Origin: a virus
Reading direction: 5' to 3' (one strand)
DNA length: 25,290 bases
IMG/VR virus record: IMGVR_UViG_3300008110_000440
Coordinates: 1-25,290 of that record
This document shows, one piece after another, positions 15,638 to 22,407 of the stretch (the first letter of the stretch is position 1; each line of letters starts with the position of its first letter). A program made the position numbers and the translations under genes. The notes under the pieces were generated by a model. It searched no databases. It was given only the letters and a program-made list of their open reading frames with translations, and had not been told where the DNA came from.

Positions 15638-15886
15638 CTATAGAGTGCTGTTCATTCTCTTATTTAACTCATGAACTACTGCGTGGAGCGCCTCTGCGCC
15701 TTCAGCAAGCTCGGTCATATTTTCTATTGAGCGACTACGTTCGTATTGGCTAAGGAGTCTGCCAACCTCGTATATAGTCTGGTCTGCCCAAACAGAAAGC
15801 TCACCGGTAGGTATCCTAGAAACCCTCTTAGCAATCTTCTCAGAGAAGGGCTTGTCCCACTTAGTTTTCTTTTTAAACCAGGGCAT
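15638..15886 (-). CDS. Small helical protein of unknown function
   Basis: The 82-residue protein starts at the ATG at 15886, which overlaps the previous stop (TAATG) with GAGGG upstream; a TTG two codons earlier is less likely. The N-terminus is basic (MPWFKKKTKWDKPFSEKIAKR). The rest is predicted helical (SVWADQTIYEVGRLLSQYE, ELAEGAEALHAVVHELNKRM). Size, helicity and position just before terminase would suit a small terminase subunit or a DNA-binding helper, but no helix-turn-helix signature is clear. Confidence 0.85.
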   Translation of the reverse strand: MPWFKKKTKWDKPFSEKIAKRVSRIPTGELSVWADQTIYEVGRLLSQYERSRSIENMTELAEGAEALHAVVHELNKRMNSTL

Positions 15887-16182
15887 TACCAACCCTCTTC
15901 TCTGTCGATAGGGACGTACCGACGTATGTCGTTTACAGGGATGTCATTTGGGTTATTGCGCCCGAATTTGACGACTTTGCGAAGCGCCTGTTCTTCTCTA
16001 ACTGAGTCACCCCAGATGCCAAGTGCGTAACCTCGTGGCACAAACGGAATCCAGAATACCGCACAGACTTTGCTTTCTCTGTATGGGTGCTCAGTCTCCT
16101 GTGACCAGCCCCACTCAAATAGTGGGAGAGTTGGGTGTTTAAGTTTTATTGTGTCAACGTATAGTGGTCCGATTGATTTCAT
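15886..16182 (-). CDS. Conserved-looking small protein of unknown function
   Basis: The 98-residue product is rich in aromatic residues (LFEWGWSQETEHPYRESKVCAVFWIPF) and has a charged C-terminus (NDIRRYVPIDREEGW). It looks like a compact alpha/beta domain, without recognised motif. It is coupled to the next gene by TAATG and follows the KTSC gene by two bases. Confidence 0.85.
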   Translation of the reverse strand: MKSIGPLYVDTIKLKHPTLPLFEWGWSQETEHPYRESKVCAVFWIPFVPRGYALGIWGDSVREEQALRKVVKFGRNNPNDIPVNDIRRYVPIDREEGW

Positions 16183-16184
16183 TA

Positions 16185-16649
16185 CTATCCTTCGTAAGGC
16201 CTCTCATTAGGATACATGTTCTGAGCCCAGTTAGTCAATTGGTTAAGCTGTACGCGTCGGTGTCTAGGCATCGCAGACACGTTAGCCGGGCCCATATCGC
16301 CCCAGCTATCTAGCCCAGATGAGCGAAGATACTTGCCCTTAGAATCAGCAAATTTAAAGCCTCGCCAAATGCTCGGCGAAACGCCTCGATACTCCCACCA
16401 CTGGCCGTCACGAAATAAAACCGTCATGACCTGATTTTTACTGTCGTACCCTGCGCTTAGGGTTCTAGGCCGACTAGGGTTGCTAGAGGTAGTTGCAGAT
16501 ACAGCAGAGTCTTGAACCTCAAAATCGGGGTCGTCCTCATCCTGTCCCTCGCCCTTGATAAGTTCAGAGGCGGCCTCGTCTGTTTCTTGAACAGGGGTGC
16601 TTTTCTTCTTACCGCCCTGGCGCAAACCTAGATAAAAAAACGGGTCCAT
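16185..16649 (-). CDS. KTSC-domain protein
   Basis: Residues about 62-120 of this 154-residue protein (LSAGYDSKNQVMTVLFRDGQWWEYRG, VSPSIWRGFKFADSKGKYLRSS) match the KTSC pattern: a beta strand ending LxVxF, an aromatic-rich GxxYxYxxV segment, then a helix with A-S-G-x-F/Y. KTSC domains occur alone or fused to lysyl-tRNA synthetases, and in phages; their biochemical role is uncertain, perhaps nucleic-acid binding. The N-terminal 60 residues are charged and disordered (GQDEDDPDFEVQDS), and the C-terminus (ANVSAMPRHRRVQLNQLTNWAQ) is basic. The usual S of the KTSC signature is replaced by F-K-F-A-D-S. Confidence 0.88.
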   Translation of the reverse strand: MDPFFYLGLRQGGKKKSTPVQETDEAASELIKGEGQDEDDPDFEVQDSAVSATTSSNPSRPRTLSAGYDSKNQVMTVLFRDGQWWEYRGVSPSIWRGFKFADSKGKYLRSSGLDSWGDMGPANVSAMPRHRRVQLNQLTNWAQNMYPNERPYEG

Positions 16650-16999
16650 TAGTCCTCACAATCGTGGTAGTCAAGTTGATTCTCTAAGACTAGTGTACGG
16701 CAATAACGACAGCGGTATCTTTTCTCTGGTTTAAAATTATTTTGAGCAGTAGCTCCAAGCTCAAATCCCCAACCGTCTTCGTTCTGCTCAGGGGCATAGT
16801 CAGTAATAATCTCTGGCTGTGCGGAAGGGTGGGCGTCATCGCCAAATTCTTCAAGGTCATCCATGTCTGCGCCATCGACACTTAGCTCACCCGCTTTTGG
16901 ATTGAATCCGCGCAGCTCCGGCGGAAACGGTCCTCTAGGCGCATGGGCGGTTTTTGGCACAGCGTGTGCCTGCACTGCCTGCACGCGAATAATTCTCAT
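16649..16999 (-). CDS. Small protein with C-terminal zinc-knuckle
   Basis: This 116-residue protein is mostly acidic and disordered (DGADMDDLEEFGDD), but ends with YRCRYCRTLVLENQLDYHDC. There C97-x2-C100...H112-x-C114 form a plausible C2HC zinc site. The fold resembles a C2H2-type finger with shortened end. It is translationally coupled at both ends (TAATG). A role in binding DNA or another protein is likely; no specific function can be assigned. Confidence 0.85.
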   Translation of the reverse strand: MRIIRVQAVQAHAVPKTAHAPRGPFPPELRGFNPKAGELSVDGADMDDLEEFGDDAHPSAQPEIITDYAPEQNEDGWGFELGATAQNNFKPEKRYRCRYCRTLVLENQLDYHDCED

Positions 17000-17205
17000 T
17001 ATTCGTCTGACGCAGTCTCTTCTGCTGCAGGAGCTGAGGTTGACTTCTTCTTAGAAGTCGTAGGCGCTGGGGTCTCTACAATCAGGTAGTTATCCGCTGC
17101 CGAACGCAAATTAACAGGTAGATGCGGTGCGCAAAAGAAGGCTACGTTAGCAATCTTTGGGTCGTGCTTGTAAGCCGCTAGAGCTTCGCAGTTGTCGCAT
17201 TTCAT
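16999..17205 (-). CDS. Small zinc-ribbon-like protein
   Basis: The 68-residue protein begins MKCDNCEALAAYKHD and has FFCAPHLPVNL about 20 residues later, giving a C-x2-C...C-x2-H metal site. The C-terminal 25 residues are Thr/Ser/Pro/Ala-rich and disordered. The ATG at 17205 has a strong AAGGAG. Such small ribbon proteins are common in phages of actinobacteria; function unknown. Confidence 0.85.
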   Translation of the reverse strand: MKCDNCEALAAYKHDPKIANVAFFCAPHLPVNLRSAADNYLIVETPAPTTSKKKSTSAPAAEETASDE

Positions 17206-17238
17206 ATTTTCTCCTTAAATCAGTGGCTCAGGTATTTA

Positions 17239-17511
17239 TCAAAAAGATGTTTCTTTAATGTGCTGGTCGAACTTTCCTTCTAGACTTGCCAAATCAACTT
17301 TGAGGTCAGTAAGGTCGGAACGTATAGCTTTGACTTCATCCCTCATCGAAGAGCCTGAGTTTGGCTTCAATTCTGAGAGATATTCTTTAGTTAGTTGAGA
17401 TAGAACGCTGTTCATGTACCGCCTAAACACCCAGGAAATAATTGCGGCGATAAAGGTTAGAAAGGCGGCAAATCCAGCAAGCGTAGTGGCTAGCTCGGCA
17501 ATAGTCATCAC
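17239..17511 (-). CDS. Membrane-anchored coiled-coil protein, holin-like
   Basis: The 90-residue protein has one strong transmembrane segment at about residues 8-29 (ATTLAGFAAFLTFIAAIISW), then basic residues (RRYM) and a helical tail with a heptad-like stretch (DEVKAIRSDLTDLKVDLASLEGKFDQHI). This layout, out-in membrane anchor plus cytoplasmic coiled coil, is seen in DUF2746-type holin-like proteins of actinophages. No endolysin is present next to it, so a lysis role is uncertain. Either of two adjacent ATG codons (17511 or 17508) could be the start; the second is better spaced from TGGAG. Confidence 0.85.
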   Translation of the reverse strand: MMTIAELATTLAGFAAFLTFIAAIISWVFRRYMNSVLSQLTKEYLSELKPNSGSSMRDEVKAIRSDLTDLKVDLASLEGKFDQHIKETSF

Positions 17512-17572
17512 AACTCCAAAAACTAAACGTCTATAACAGTGTTACAGAAATTTGTAGATATGTAATGACTAA

Positions 17573-17833
17573 CTACCAGTGGCCTTCTGGGCAGGTTGCT
17601 TGCTTTAACTTAGTTTTTGCTTTCATAAAGCAGCCGCACTTTTTGCACTGAACAGTGGCCTTAATAAGAAACGGGCAAGACTTGCAAATGTCTAGCCTAC
17701 TAGATGCTTCTTCTTTACTTGCGTATTCGGTGTTAGGGTTTAAAAAGTCCCACGGTCTGGCAGATTTAGCAATGCTTTCTGCGTAGCCTTGAGAGTCCTG
17801 TTTAAACTTTTCCCAGTCACTGCTCTGGGTCAT
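17573..17833 (-). CDS. Cysteine-cluster protein, DUF6171-like
   Basis: The C-terminal half of this 86-residue protein contains CKSCPFLIKATVQCKKCGCF...CPEGHW: cysteines in C-x2-C-P and C-x2-C-G-C-F arrangement with a final C-P. This pattern matches a widespread phage and bacterial family of unknown function, recalled as DUF6171. It probably binds zinc or an iron-sulfur cluster. The ATG at 17833 overlaps the previous gene by 17 bases. The product may act in regulation or as an electron-transfer or structural element; unproved. Confidence 0.85.
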   Translation of the reverse strand: MTQSSDWEKFKQDSQGYAESIAKSARPWDFLNPNTEYASKEEASSRLDICKSCPFLIKATVQCKKCGCFMKAKTKLKQATCPEGHW

Positions 17834-18182
17834 AAGTAAAGTCCGCAGGTGGGTCTAGCACCACTTCAAATGTAGCGCCGCTTCGGAACGCCGCAATTAA
17901 TGCTGGATTAAACGTCGGGCTTAGAGGCATTACGTGTGCGCATTTACCCTCTACGATAAAAGCGAGACTAATGTGCCCGGCTAATGGTGCTCTAGTGGAT
18001 GGCGTGTCAAAGCGTTCTCCGTCCCATGCGCTTCCCTCTGCTGGAACGACTGGCAGGGACGTGACGTCTACAATAGACAACGGGGCCGCAGAGATAGCTA
18101 GCCACGGTGAGTCTTCAAAGTTTGGTACGGAGATTCCGCCAGCGAGCTCATCGCCAACTTTAACTTTAATAACAGCTCTCAT
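17817..18182 (-). CDS. Unknown protein, possible virion component
   Basis: The 121-residue product is beta-rich, with VKVGDELAGGISVPNFEDSPWLAIS early and ATFEVVLDPPADFTYDPE late. It carries no recognised motif. It follows the cadherin-like tail gene by 12 bases and has a good AGGA ribosome-binding site, so it may be a partner of that tail protein. Confidence 0.85.
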   Translation of the reverse strand: MRAVIKVKVGDELAGGISVPNFEDSPWLAISAAPLSIVDVTSLPVVPAEGSAWDGERFDTPSTRAPLAGHISLAFIVEGKCAHVMPLSPTFNPALIAAFRSGATFEVVLDPPADFTYDPEQ

Positions 18183-18194
18183 TTTATCCTCGAA

Positions 18195-18959
18195 TTAGAA
18201 CTCTGGGCAGCTTCCGCTGGAAGGTACCACTACAGTGTAAGGAACATTAGGGCATGTGGTCCCAGCGCAGGGGTCTGTCTGGTAGAAAGTGTAGTAGCAG
18301 GTGTTTCCAACCCTACCATCAAATGTGGAGTAAGATGTCTGGCAGCATGGAGTTGGCGGAACGGGTGTACAGCCAGGAGCAGCAGGGGCAGATGTACCTT
18401 GGCAGACCCAGTTAGGCGGATTTCCTAGCTCGGCCTTTTTATTGTTGCAGGCAACGACAGGGTCGTTAGTTCCGCTAATAGTTGCATTACCAGTTTGTGT
18501 TGGCTCATATCCGCCTGAACTACAATACGCCCAGTAGATAGTAACTGTTGAAGGCGGCGCTACAGTAACCACAATTGTATAAGTCCTGGTTGTAACGCCG
18601 TCTTCTGCGGTAACCACTACGTTTAGGTTGTTTGGGTTACCTGCAAGGCTAACTGACCTAGCACCAAGGCCGGTGATTGTAGACGCGGGGTTAGTAGCAG
18701 TGGCCGCAAGAGTTACTGAGGTAGTGCCGTTAGGCGCAGCAAATGCGAGAGTAGATAACACATCTGAGCCATTTACAGTAAGGGCCGAAAGAGTCGTATC
18801 TGATGAAAGCGGGAATGGGTATGAGGTCTTCCAAGTGCCGTTGACTTTCGTATACATAGCGGTAACGGCTACCCATGAGCCAGAAACCTTTACGTACTGG
18901 GCAACGACGTTACGCCACGCGCCCAGGTCATAAACTTTATTTCTATATACGTCAGGCAT
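18195..18959 (-). CDS. Tail protein with cadherin-like beta-sandwich and cysteine-rich C-terminus
   Basis: Residues 52-133 of this 254-residue protein (LSALTVNGSDVLSTLAFAAPNGTTSVTL, VVTAEDGVTTRTYTIVVTV) match the cadherin-like beta-sandwich repeats found in bacterial surface and phage tail proteins. The N-terminus contains two short AQYVKVSGSWVAV / AMYTKVNGTWKTS repeats typical of fibre proteins. The last 110 residues contain ten cysteines (146, 171, 186, 197, 205, 206, 221, 231, 236, 251), many near Pro and Gly, which suggests disulfide-stabilised loops outside the cell. It is likely a surface adhesin or tail tip. The start at 18959 has a short AGG site. Confidence 0.88.
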   Translation of the reverse strand: MPDVYRNKVYDLGAWRNVVAQYVKVSGSWVAVTAMYTKVNGTWKTSYPFPLSSDTTLSALTVNGSDVLSTLAFAAPNGTTSVTLAATATNPASTITGLGARSVSLAGNPNNLNVVVTAEDGVTTRTYTIVVTVAPPSTVTIYWAYCSSGGYEPTQTGNATISGTNDPVVACNNKKAELGNPPNWVCQGTSAPAAPGCTPVPPTPCCQTSYSTFDGRVGNTCYYTFYQTDPCAGTTCPNVPYTVVVPSSGSCPEF

Positions 18960-18968
18960 GTCTACCTA

Positions 18969-19112
18969 CTACGCGTATTTAATCCAGACATCTCCGTCTT
19001 GGCCTTGACCCGATGTTGGGTCTGCGGTAGAGACAAAAATGTTGCGGTCACCATCATCGTTGTTTGGAAGAACGGTAGGGCCGTAAACTTGGATATCACC
19101 TGAACGTGGCAT
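18969..19112 (-). CDS. 47-residue tail-appendage peptide
   Basis: The protein MPRSGDIQVYGPTVLPNND... ends in GQGQDGDVWIKYA, a motif (G-x-D-G-D-V-W-I-x-Y) that closes many phage tail proteins. The ATG at 19112 forms TAATG with the upstream gene, and the TAG stop at 18969 lies ten bases before the next start. A small fibre or tail-tip subunit is likely. Confidence 0.75.
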   Translation of the reverse strand: MPRSGDIQVYGPTVLPNNDDGDRNIFVSTADPTSGQGQDGDVWIKYA

Positions 19113-19450
19113 TATGCAATCTCGATTCCGCTAACGACAGTAGTAACTACAGCACCGGTGCCTGCAGAAAGCTGAAGCTTTTCTCCAGCGACCATTGGGA
19201 TGTCGGCACTCCAGATAACCTGTGACTTAGGGCCAATAGATAGGTCAGTAATAATAGCGGTTGCAGTGCTGGCAGAACCGCTAACTGGCACTACATAAGC
19301 CTGCAAAGTAACGGCAGACGTTGAGGTGTTGTTAAAAATAATTTGCTTAGCTACAACGGTCTTCCCAGAACCAACGGTGTATGAGGTGTTGGTGGCTGTA
19401 GTAGTAAGCTGAACAGGTCCTAGTATGCGGACAGCAGTGAAAGTTGCCAT
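19112..19450 (-). CDS. Small beta-rich virion protein
   Basis: The 112-residue protein is Thr/Val/Ser-rich (TTTATNTSYTVGSGKTVVAKQIIFNNTSTSAVTLQAYVV) with the pattern of a single jelly-roll or Ig-like sandwich, as in cyanophage and actinophage tail-associated proteins. The AAAGGA site is strong. It is coupled to the 47-residue peptide downstream. Function unknown; a virion surface component is likely. Confidence 0.87.
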   Translation of the reverse strand: MATFTAVRILGPVQLTTTATNTSYTVGSGKTVVAKQIIFNNTSTSAVTLQAYVVPVSGSASTATAIITDLSIGPKSQVIWSADIPMVAGEKLQLSAGTGAVVTTVVSGIEIA

Positions 19451-19479
19451 GTTATTCCTTTCGAATACTTAAATAGATT

Positions 19480-19506
19480 AGCCTATTTGCTGAGCAAATA
19501 AAGGCT
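19480..19506 (-). terminator. Hairpin overlapping the stop of the 41-residue gene
   Basis: The stem agcctatttgc/gcaaat-(aa)-aggct has a TGA loop and a 2-base bulge. Leftward it is followed by AATCTATTTAAG, a weak T-rich run. It may terminate or attenuate transcription before the 19112-19450 gene. Confidence 0.5.
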
Positions 19507-19630
19507 ATCTTGTTCCCCACCAGTTACGGCCGGGGTTGTTGTACACAAAGATAGACGGCTTTTCATTTGGGTTTAGATAAAACTTTCTAATACCAAACCG
19601 TGAGTCTTTGATAATAGTGGGCTTAGGCAT
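19505..19630 (-). CDS. 41-residue protein of unknown function
   Basis: MPKPTIIKDSRFGIRKFYLN continues to FVYNNPGRNWWGTR and a TAG stop. An AGGA lies five bases before the ATG at 19630. The Trp/Arg-rich end and lack of hydrophobic core suggest a small virion or regulatory peptide. Not recognised. Confidence 0.7.
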   Translation of the reverse strand: MPKPTIIKDSRFGIRKFYLNPNEKPSIFVYNNPGRNWWGTR

Positions 19631-19650
19631 AGCTTTCCTAAAATCTTTGT

Positions 19651-19848
19651 TTAACGAAGCCACCAGCCCCACTCCTTTGCAGCAAACGGCACGCCAGGTA
19701 CTGCGCCTACCGCCCTAGTTAGTGCGTCTCTAAATTCTCTTCCGCGCCCTGTGGGTGCAGTTTGAGTCTGGTTATCCAGCGCAGTGACGACACCAGAGCG
19801 ACGCGCTAGCGGGCCCTTGTGTCTAATGTCTACTTTGCGCTGAAGCAT
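19651..19848 (-). CDS. Small basic protein of unknown function
   Basis: The 65-residue product (MLQRKVDIRHKGPLARRSGV, then GREFRDALTRAVGAVPGVPFAAKEWGWW) is basic and partly helical. The ATG at 19848 lies three bases after the previous stop with no clear ribosome-binding site, so translation may be coupled to the gene before it. It is not recognised. Confidence 0.65.
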   Translation of the reverse strand: MLQRKVDIRHKGPLARRSGVVTALDNQTQTAPTGRGREFRDALTRAVGAVPGVPFAAKEWGWWLR

Positions 19849-19851
19849 GGA

Positions 19852-20499
19852 TTATACTGGCTGGTCAAGCCCGGTTAGGGCTGATTTTCCGCCCCCAGGC
19901 TTAGAAGTCCCTCTAGGAGCTCTAGCAGGGGCAGCGGGTGCAGCAGGAGCAGGAGGTGTAAACTGCTTTCCCTTAGGAACGGTAGACTTAGACGGAGCAA
20001 TTGCGTCTCTGGCTGAACCGGCTCTACCAGTGGGCGGCTTAGGTGTTTTTAGAGGCGCTGAACCCTGTCTTGGACCTGAGACAGAAAAGCCTCCGCCATC
20101 ATTTATGATTATGTCACCTGCGGAATACCTAGCTCCGGTGCGAGCAGCGCTTGCCCAGTCTCCGCGCCTAATTGTAGCTGCGTCTTTATTTGATGCACGG
20201 GTGCGGATAAAGTCATTATTTTTTGCACCTTCTTCGCGGGTAAAGCTGGTGTTGGCTTTTGACTCATCTATCTGCCAGTCACGCAGGGTTCTAGTGTTTT
20301 CTCTACCAAAGTCATAACGCTTAGCGATTTCTTCGTTGTGCCAGTCAGCAGCGGTCTGTGGGCCGCTTTTTTTACTGCCCTTACCACCTCTCCTGCCACG
20401 ACCAAGCAGGTAGCCTACAAGTCCTGCAAATGTACCCGACGAACGGCCTGCACCACTAGCAGCTCTTTTGGCGGCTGCGCCTTCAATGTTTTCACTCAT
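19852..20499 (-). CDS. Basic, largely disordered protein (Ala/Gly/Pro/Arg-rich)
   Basis: The 215-residue protein has a Gly-rich basic N-terminus (GYLLGRGRRGGKGSKKSG), a charged middle (ADWHNEEIAKRYDFGRENTR...) and a Pro/Ala-rich C-terminus (APAAPAAPARAPRG). Low complexity and positive charge suggest an unstructured virion or DNA-associated protein. It directly follows the strong terminator at 20547-20568. No ribosome-binding site is clear before the ATG at 20499. It may be an internal head or tail protein; that is inference. Confidence 0.82.
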   Translation of the reverse strand: MSENIEGAAAKRAASGAGRSSGTFAGLVGYLLGRGRRGGKGSKKSGPQTAADWHNEEIAKRYDFGRENTRTLRDWQIDESKANTSFTREEGAKNNDFIRTRASNKDAATIRRGDWASAARTGARYSAGDIIINDGGGFSVSGPRQGSAPLKTPKPPTGRAGSARDAIAPSKSTVPKGKQFTPPAPAAPAAPARAPRGTSKPGGGKSALTGLDQPV

Positions 20500-20546
20500 G
20501 TTTAGATTTTATTAGCTTTTAACTAAATAAACTTGGCAAAAGAAAA

Positions 20547-20568
20547 ACCCCAGCCGATTGGCTGGGGT
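20547..20568 (-). terminator. Strong intrinsic terminator
   Basis: A perfect 9-base GC-rich stem (accccagcc/ggctggggt, loop gatt) is followed leftward by TTTTTCTTTT. This is the clearest terminator of the window, and it isolates the Ig/PASTA-like gene as its own abundant transcript. Confidence 0.93.
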
Positions 20569-20583
20569 CCTTCTTTGGGGCTA

Positions 20584-21552
20584 CTAGCTTGCAGCAGCGT
20601 ATGGGGTGATGGTGATAGTTGCGTCAGTCGCAATGCTTGCAGCGTTAGCAGCAGTTGACTGGGTCTTGATAGTTCCAGCAACACCAAATACGTTTCCGGT
20701 CTCGTTGATTCCGGTAGTGTCTGCTACGGTGAATCCAGTACCAGCAATGGTGATGTTACCTGATGCAGCAGCGGTTACAGTCCAAGTACCAAGTGCGTAT
20801 GCAGGAAGGTTAACTGGGCTGCTGCCTGCTGCGGTACCTGCGGCCAAGGTAATCTTGGTACCGACTGGGTAAGCAGTGCTTGCTGAGGTGGTGTAAACAA
20901 CCGCTACAGTAGCCGAGGTGGCGTTGAAGCGAGTTACATCCTTCTTAGCGTTAGCTGTTGCAGAGGCAGTGGTGATGTTAGCTGCTTCGTAACCAGCGTC
21001 ACGTAGGGCGTCAAGAGCAACAGCAGTGGTTGCACCTACAACGCTAGGTACGATGATGTAACCAAGGCCGACACCGTCAGCTGCACTTAGAGCAGTGGTG
21101 CTTTCTACCTTGCCACGCTGGCCGGTGATTTCACCTGCGTTAGCTGAGTTAGTAACGGTGAAGTTACCGAACTTAGAAGTAGCAACAGTTACACCTGATA
21201 GGTTGTATGCTGAGGCGGTTAGGCCGGTGATGTTTACAACAGTACCTGGTGCCAAGAAGTTCTGTGACTGGTAGGTAACAGTGGTTCCGTTACCTGAAGC
21301 CGCAGTAACAATGTAGTTACCTGCTCCAGCCACAAAGCTTGGGTAACCTGACCATCCAGCCTCTACGTTGGCGTGGTTGTCAAGGGCTGGGTCTAGACGG
21401 ACGCTGGCTACCTGGGTAGTTGCTGACCATCCATAGTCACCGGTGCTACCACCGATGTTTGAAATGGTTGCCGCACGGTCATCGTTCGGCTGCATAGGGA
21501 CGTTTCCCCATACAAAATCAACGGCTTGCTTGCCGCTCGAGTCTACTGACAT
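20584..21552 (-). CDS. Abundant-looking virion protein with Ig-like and PASTA-like repeats
   Basis: The 322-residue product starts MSVDSSGKQAVDFVWGNVPM at the ATG at 21552; an upstream TTG at 21642 is disfavoured. Residues about 167-240 contain YIIVPSVVGATTAVALDALRDAGYEAANI, which resembles PASTA repeats that bind peptidoglycan or muropeptides. On both sides are Ig-like beta segments (APGTVVNITGLTASAYNLSG..., LGTWTVTAAASGNITIAGTG). It is Ala/Thr/Gly-rich with no cysteine and no signal peptide. It looks like a major tail or decoration protein exposed to the cell wall. Its own strong terminator supports high expression. The PASTA match is partial and needs a profile search. Confidence 0.87.
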   Translation of the reverse strand: MSVDSSGKQAVDFVWGNVPMQPNDDRAATISNIGGSTGDYGWSATTQVASVRLDPALDNHANVEAGWSGYPSFVAGAGNYIVTAASGNGTTVTYQSQNFLAPGTVVNITGLTASAYNLSGVTVATSKFGNFTVTNSANAGEITGQRGKVESTTALSAADGVGLGYIIVPSVVGATTAVALDALRDAGYEAANITTASATANAKKDVTRFNATSATVAVVYTTSASTAYPVGTKITLAAGTAAGSSPVNLPAYALGTWTVTAAASGNITIAGTGFTVADTTGINETGNVFGVAGTIKTQSTAANAASIATDATITITPYAAAS

Positions 21553-21627
21553 GTCTATTCTTTCTCTAGAGATAAGTAGCGCCCGCGCAAGACGCTTAAT
21601 ACTAGTATCTCGGTAGAGTAAAGATAA

Positions 21628-21643
21628 TTTGGTATAAACCAAA
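21628..21643. promoter_or_regulatory. Inverted repeat upstream of the Ig/PASTA gene
   Basis: TTTGGT-ataa-ACCAAA is a perfect 6-base dyad in an AT-rich leader 76 bases before the ATG of the 20584-21552 gene. It may be an operator. The region could include a promoter, but no clear -35/-10 pair is identified. Confidence 0.35.
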
Positions 21644-21648
21644 ATTAG

Positions 21649-21828
21649 TTAAAAAGGCGGAGTATTTTTTTCCGTAGTTTTATCTAGCCACTCGCTAGCC
21701 TCAGGGGTGTCCTTATCAGGCGCTTCTCCCGCATCCTCTGGCCCAGTCATTGAGGCCATCTCATCAGAAGTCATAGTAGTGGCCCACCACTCAGGGGCGT
21801 CATCAAACTGGGACTTATTAGGCTTCAT
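21649..21828 (-). CDS. 59-residue acidic protein with N-terminal M-x-P-x-x-x-Q-F tag
   Basis: MKPNKSQFDDAPEWWATTMT is followed by an acidic disordered tail (EDAGEAPDKDTPEASEW). The ATG at 21828 forms TAATG with the upstream gene, and the TAA at 21649 is just before the leader of the Ig/PASTA gene. The first eight residues resemble the starts of the next four family members. Function unknown. Confidence 0.78.
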   Translation of the reverse strand: MKPNKSQFDDAPEWWATTMTSDEMASMTGPEDAGEAPDKDTPEASEWLDKTTEKNTPPF

Positions 21829-22037
21829 TACTTATCTTTGTCAGGCTCGTTGTTCTTGATGATTTCGTCAAACTTCTCATCGGTTTCTTTTTGCTCGGCG
21901 GCCTTCTGTTCATCCTGCTTTTTCTGCATAGCCGACAAGCTGCGGTCGCTGCCACTGTTTCCGTAAATTGCGCCCCAGACTTCTTCAAAAGCGTTCCTAG
22001 GCTTACCGTACTCAAACTGAGGGTCTTTCGGGTCCAT
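21828..22037 (-). CDS. Small charged protein with M-x-P-x-x-P-Q-F tag
   Basis: The 69-residue product begins MDPKDPQFEYGKPRNAFEEV and has a helical, Lys/Glu-rich C-terminus (MQKKQDEQKAAEQKETDEKF). It is paralogous to the 22040-22219 gene over the first 26 residues (PKDPQF...FEEVxGxxYG). Function unknown. Confidence 0.85.
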   Translation of the reverse strand: MDPKDPQFEYGKPRNAFEEVWGAIYGNSGSDRSLSAMQKKQDEQKAAEQKETDEKFDEIIKNNEPDKDK

Positions 22038-22039
22038 TA

Positions 22040-22219
22040 CTACGCGTCCCAGTGGTCGTGCTTAGGGTCGCGGTCATCATCCTGCTCGTCAGGCTCGGCC
22101 GCTTTCTTTTCAGCCTCGCTCTTCTTCATACGGGCTAGGGTGTCTTCTCCGTAAAGCATGCCAAACACTTCTTCAAAGTGACTCTTAGGCTTATCAAACT
22201 GAGGGTCTTTCGGTTCCAT
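22040..22219 (-). CDS. Small charged protein, paralogue of the preceding gene
   Basis: The 59-residue product starts MEPKDPQFDKPKSHFEEVFG at the ATG at 22219, which overlaps the upstream stop as TAATG; a longer frame to 22246 overlaps the neighbour and is not preferred. The C-terminus is strongly acidic (EPDEQDDDRDPKHDHW). It aligns with 21828-22037 at the N-terminus. Function unknown. Confidence 0.85.
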   Translation of the reverse strand: MEPKDPQFDKPKSHFEEVFGMLYGEDTLARMKKSEAEKKAAEPDEQDDDRDPKHDHWDA

Positions 22220-22407
22220 TACCAATCCTTCGCGTGTGGCTCGCACATGTGTACGACGTCGCCGGTGCCCTGTACTAGGCAGTTTTGACCTTTTTGTCCG
22301 TGCTGACTTTCGCAGTCATCGTAGTAAACCCGCTCAGGGTGGCCATCAGGTGACTGTGACTTTGGCTTAACTTCTCCAGGCTCGCCTGTTGCGTAATGAC
22401 TACTCAT
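22219..22407 (-). CDS. Small His/Cys-rich protein
   Basis: The 62-residue protein has YYDDCESQHGQKGQNC and VHMCEPHAKDW, giving C...H...C and C-x2-H groups that could bind one zinc ion. The start at 22407 shares ATGA with the HNH gene's stop. It is probably a small zinc-ribbon protein; function unknown. Confidence 0.82.
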   Translation of the reverse strand: MSSHYATGEPGEVKPKSQSPDGHPERVYYDDCESQHGQKGQNCLVQGTGDVVHMCEPHAKDW

